From Spirirestis rafaelensis WJT71-NPBG6 (GTDB lineage Bacteria; Cyanobacteriota; Cyanobacteriia; Cyanobacteriales; Nostocaceae), in assembly GCA_019359015.1 (NCBI GenBank), contig JAHHID010000002.1:119212-183211 (forward strand): a stretch of 64,000 nucleotides of DNA, written 5' to 3'. The notes under the pieces were generated by a model that was not told the origin of the DNA, made no database searches, and saw nothing but the letters and a program-made list of their open reading frames with translations. Shown here in pieces: positions 63,946-64,000 of the stretch (its first letter is position 1; the number at the start of each line of letters is the position of its first letter). The position numbers and the translations under genes are program-made.

Positions 63946-64000
63946 ATGGTTTCGCCATAGTTCGATTAAAGTAATCGATAAAATCAAGGATGCGGATTTT
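63908..64000 (-). CDS. IS630 family transposase, C-terminal end (cut by window edge)
   Basis: The minus strand reads KIRILDFIDYFNRTMAKPFK, then WTYKGKVLAL and stop. The FI-x-YFN-x-TMAKPFKWTYKGK pattern is the usual C-terminus of IS630/IS895-type DDE transposases in cyanobacteria. The rest of the gene lies beyond the right edge. Confidence 0.8.
   Translation of the reverse strand, partial: KIRILDFIDYFNRTMAKPFKWTYKGKVLAL

Overview
The window comes from a cyanobacterium, most likely a filamentous, repeat-rich member of the Nostocales. The evidence is a psbI gene, a GUN4 regulator of chlorophyll synthesis, cyanobacterial families (DUF3769, COP23, a PEP-CTERM protein, an SLH protein), the HIP1 octamer GCGATCGC scattered through genes and spacers, and many short interspersed palindromes. 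No rRNA, tRNA or CRISPR array was recognised. The genus cannot be fixed from the sequence.

Layout. 0-8 kb: a TnpB gene cut by the left edge, psbI, a DUF3769 outer-membrane-type protein, a frameshifted Uma2 nuclease, DUF427, a GT-C membrane glycosyltransferase and a STAND ATPase relic. 8-11.2 kb: three exported or envelope proteins, including an M48 protease. 11.7-16 kb: a CHAT protease and a frameshifted nSTAND-WD40 ATPase with matching sequence tags. 16-25.5 kb: metabolism, namely a DgcN/DgcA-like pair, a Nudix hydrolase, and a nucleoside hydrolase / yeast-type cytosine deaminase / ribokinase group; then an exported hydrolase between a partial and a full Uma2 gene. 25.5-36.5 kb: acetyltransferase, patatin phospholipase, UgpC-type ABC ATPase, two PD-(D/E)XK-like proteins, a 4 x 62 bp tandem repeat, a PIN toxin-antitoxin pair, a GTPase plus membrane-protein operon, and a segmental duplication around a NarL-type regulator. 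37-45.6 kb: housekeeping genes (mtnA, dxs, prs, bioD), a Ser/Thr kinase and a candidate small RNA. 45.6-49 kb: a second CHAT/STAND pair (CHAT plus NACHT-TM-zinc ribbon). 49.4-58.7 kb: M20 amidohydrolase, menD, folB, a frameshifted GGDEF protein, gun4 and icd. 55-61 kb is also a gene graveyard: a patatin relic, a broken hicBA beside an intact one, a truncated and frameshifted cytosine methyltransferase, and a HicB-like relic. 61-64 kb: a two-gene exported operon with a PEP-CTERM protein, then an IS630-type transposase cut by the right edge.

The strongest candidate system is the pair of CHAT-STAND modules at 11.7-16 kb and 45.6-48.9 kb. In each, the caspase-like effector carries, after its protease domain, a short Gly/Asn-rich tag that resembles the N-terminus of its own neighbouring STAND ATPase but not that of the other pair. 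This suggests tag-specific recruitment in a programmed-death or defence pathway. The second theme is genome plasticity: interspersed repeats have entered reading frames (menD, ugpC-type ATPase, ends of the PEP-CTERM protein and ribokinase), and many genes survive only as 5' or 3' fragments beside intact paralogues.
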